Shown here: one piece after another, positions 61,805 to 64,000 of the stretch
How the letters are laid out: the number at the start of each line of letters is the position of its first letter
Position numbering within the stretch: the stretch's first letter is position 1
Assembly: GCA_964057225.1 (NCBI GenBank)
Contig: OZ059896.1
Location: forward strand, 10,354,001 to 10,418,000
Reading direction: 5' to 3'
DNA length: 64,000 nucleotides
Source of the DNA: Auanema rhodensis
Lineage: Eukaryota; Nematoda; Chromadorea; Rhabditida; Rhabditidae
Translations under genes and position numbers: made by a program
Notes under the pieces: model-generated
Databases searched by the model: none
Seen by the model: only the letters and a program-made list of their open reading frames with translations
Told to the model about the DNA's origin: nothing

Positions 61805-62246
61805 AACAATCCCAAGAAGTTTATGAGAAAATTTAGTACCAGTATTAACCTCATCACTGTTGAAAATTGTTTTTATTACTTTTTAATTATTTTATAGTGT
61901 GAAAATTGCTTTAAACGCTTGCTATTCATCGATCTAATTGGGTATATCGATGTATAGGTTTCAATCTCATATCAGTTATGAGACAGAATTTTATAATAGA
62001 AAATGATCTCATATGATCAAGAAATGTAGAGAACTGGCATTTGCTGTAATAAATTATATATTCATGTCTGCTATGATTAAAGCACCTGTGTTACAAGACA
62101 ACATAAGGAATCGTGATAACTAAATCAGTACAGCACACAACAATAACTTCAAAATATCTTCTAGTATACAATTTTAGTTCTGTTTTCTAGAGATCCGGAA
62201 ACACGTACCTCAGCAAAAAATGATATCAACAGTAAAAAAATATATA
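61805..62246. other. Convergent 3' regions, potassium channel and MTFR1-like gene
   Basis: 442 bp between two stop codons on opposite strands. AT-rich, presumably the two 3' UTRs; no coding frame, RNA gene or repeat seen. Confidence 0.5.
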
Positions 62247-64000
62247 TTATGAATCATCATCGGCCCATAGTGAACTATTATCATCTTCTTGTTCAGAAAA
62301 GGATATGTTTTCCTGCACAGTTCTGAACTTTGCTTTTAACGCCGCACCTAGAAACGCTCCCTAAATTTGAAAAATAAAACTATAATTGTTTCTTAAAAGT
62401 ACCTGATCTAAATCTGAAGTGGGAATATGTGTAGATCGTCGTCCCCGAGGAAGTGGTGTTCCACCAGGAGATCTAATACAAAAAATTACAGTAACGTTTG
62501 AAAATTCGTATTACCTGTCAGTGTTAGTTTTCTTCAATCGAACAGTTTTTAAATCAAATACACTCGGCCTGACTATAGGTTCTCTATCACCGTCAGCAAA
62601 TTCTGTATTTCTATTCTCGTCTTTCGTTTCAATATGCTATAACATTTCATTAACATCTGTTTTAACAATATTGTTACCTCCATAGCTAAACGAGGCTTAT
62701 GTTGAGATTGATTACAGGGCTTCAAAAGATTAAGTGGGGGAGGTGGGGGAGGAGGTAACCCAGGAGGACATACTACTGGCGCTATTACTGGTTTTATAAC
62801 AGAATTAGAATGTGTGTTTAAAGTCTAAAACGAAAGGATAAATAAAGTACATATAACAAGAAATACTTTTCCTCCCATAGTTGGACTACAAAGTGATCCT
62901 CCCTTTCCTTCATCATCGGAAACAATAGACGCTCGTTCCGGTGAAGTATCCTAATAAAAAATGTAACTATGTAAACACGAGAAAAGAAACCTTCTCATTG
63001 GTGCGAAGACTCATAAAGTACTGTAATTGCTTAGTAAGCATGGCAACTTGTGCTTCCATTGATTGCAACTCAAAATAAAACTGTAACTGATAAGACAAAA
63101 GATGTAAGCGTACCGTTTCAGCTACTCCAGTTCGTGTGCTGCCCATAGACATTAGCTCATCATCATCTTCCAAAGTCATTGCAACAGACAATGGTTTATT
63201 AAAAAGCTTAACAGTACAAATTAACTTACGGAAAAAAGGTAAGCATACCTGGAATTCACTAATGTCATCTCTTGCTATAGATTCTGTTTTCACTCGAATT
63301 GGTAACATTGACCATTTTGGGAACAAATATGAATTTCTATGTACTACACCTAAAAAGGACAGATTGACATATTAAAGTTATGCACCCAACCTTCTTCATC
63401 ATCATCAGTAATAAGAACGGCTTCTATATTATTAAATGTATACTTTGGTGGTTTTCTTTCTACTTGTAATGGAACCTAAATTAATCTTTTACTGTTAATA
63501 ATGAAAATAAAATTTAACTTGATTCAATATCATTGCGGCATCGCCTTCAAAAGTGATAGGTTCGATTGGGGAATATCTTAAAGAAGCAAATGAGTGTATT
63601 ATTCAAGTAACAAAGCGTGCTTTAAAAGCATCCTTCGCAGATGTCGCCTACTGGCATTCCAAGTATTATTACAAAACGTGTCGAAGCATTGTCGTATGCG
63701 GATTCCTAGAGCTCGTAACCAAAAACGCTAAACAAGAATGTTGCATGAAGTATTAGTTATCACCAATAAACGAACCACTATCAACACCTCCTGGTTCAAA
63801 CATCGAGCCATTAATTCAATGCTACTTACTTCCTGTACAGCAACTACACCGGTGTTATAAGGCAGATGCTAAGACACTTGTATTATCGAAATACCATATC
63901 AAGTTAAACCTGCTCATTATCTTCATCAGAGCTAAGAGAATCATTTAATAAAGTAAATGCACGAGATTCCCTTTGTGATTCTAATTGAACTTCATTTCCA
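62247..64000 (-). CDS. Mitochondrial fission regulator (MTFR1/MTFR2)-like, 5' end outside window
   Basis: At least nine exons on the minus strand. In reading order: an acidic Ser-rich start (TLLNDSLSSDEDNEQ), a basic helical part (RFWLRALGIRIRQC, RRHLRRMLLKHA), YSPIEPITFEGDAAMILNQV, a coiled coil (QSMEAQVAMLTKQLQYFMSL), a polyproline tract (CPPGLPPPPPPPLNLL), VFDLKTVRLKKTNTDRSPGG, and a C-terminus containing GAFLGAALKAKFRTVQEN. The order coiled coil, polyproline, VKLR-like motif and AL..KF..R segment is that of MTFR1 and MTFR2, which alter mitochondrial shape. The N-terminus lies beyond 64000. The exon joins around 63,540-63,900 rest on phase agreement and are less certain. Confidence 0.68.

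Overview
The window is nuclear DNA from a nematode. Evidence: very AT-rich DNA; genes cut into many small exons by introns of about 40-60 nt ending in TTTCAG or TTTAG; same-strand gene clusters separated by 130-330 nt with a 3' splice site a few bases before each downstream start codon (SL trans-splicing and operons); and products closest to Caenorhabditis families (CYK-4, EEL-1, SMGL-2, DNJ-14, RDL-1, receptor guanylyl cyclases). I cannot name the species. All exon models were read by eye from splice signals and protein-family conservation. The window holds 18 gene models plus one weak ORF; one gene runs off the right edge.

Layout. 0.5-1.6 kb: dnj-14 (+), followed by a 370-bp mariner-like MITE and about 2 kb of unassigned DNA. 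4.1-5.3 kb: an RD3 homologue, rdl-1 (-), with an RFX/DAF-19 X-box-like site upstream. 6.2-6.6 kb: a small secreted protein (+). 7.0-8.2 kb: rps-2 (+), whose first two introns carry a paralogous pair of H/ACA-type snoRNAs. 8.4-8.5 kb: a protein-kinase relic (-). 8.7-11.2 kb: cyk-4 (+). 11.7-13.0 kb: a mercaptopyruvate/thiosulfate sulfurtransferase (+).

13.1-30.8 kb (-): a likely operon in transcription order eel-1 (HUWE1 HECT E3 ligase), TIM21, an SRR1-like gene, mrpl-2. 31.9-36.6 kb (+): a receptor-type guanylyl cyclase, the class of client that RDL-1 helps traffic. 36.8-41.0 kb (-): a second likely operon, mitochondrial acyl carrier protein (NDUFAB1), fatty-acid amide hydrolase (FAAH), tRNA-splicing endonuclease subunit SEN2. 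Divergent from it across 876 bp lies NAPE-PLD (41.9-43.3 kb, +), so the enzymes that make and destroy N-acylethanolamines share one intergenic control region. 43.3-48.5 kb (-): smgl-2 (DHX34, nonsense-mediated decay) and a small secreted protein.

50.5-61.8 kb (+): a voltage-gated potassium channel with two candidate first exons, a 6.5-kb intron full of pyrimidine and purine tracts, a 24-nt microexon and a possible 33-nt cassette exon. 62.2 kb to the edge (-): a mitochondrial fission regulator (MTFR1)-like gene, incomplete at its 5' end.

The most interesting points are the NAPE-PLD/FAAH divergent neighbourhood, the X-box before rdl-1 in the same window as a guanylyl cyclase, the twin intronic snoRNAs, alternative first exons predicted by phase match, and several non-canonical introns (two GC-AG, one apparent GT-CG).
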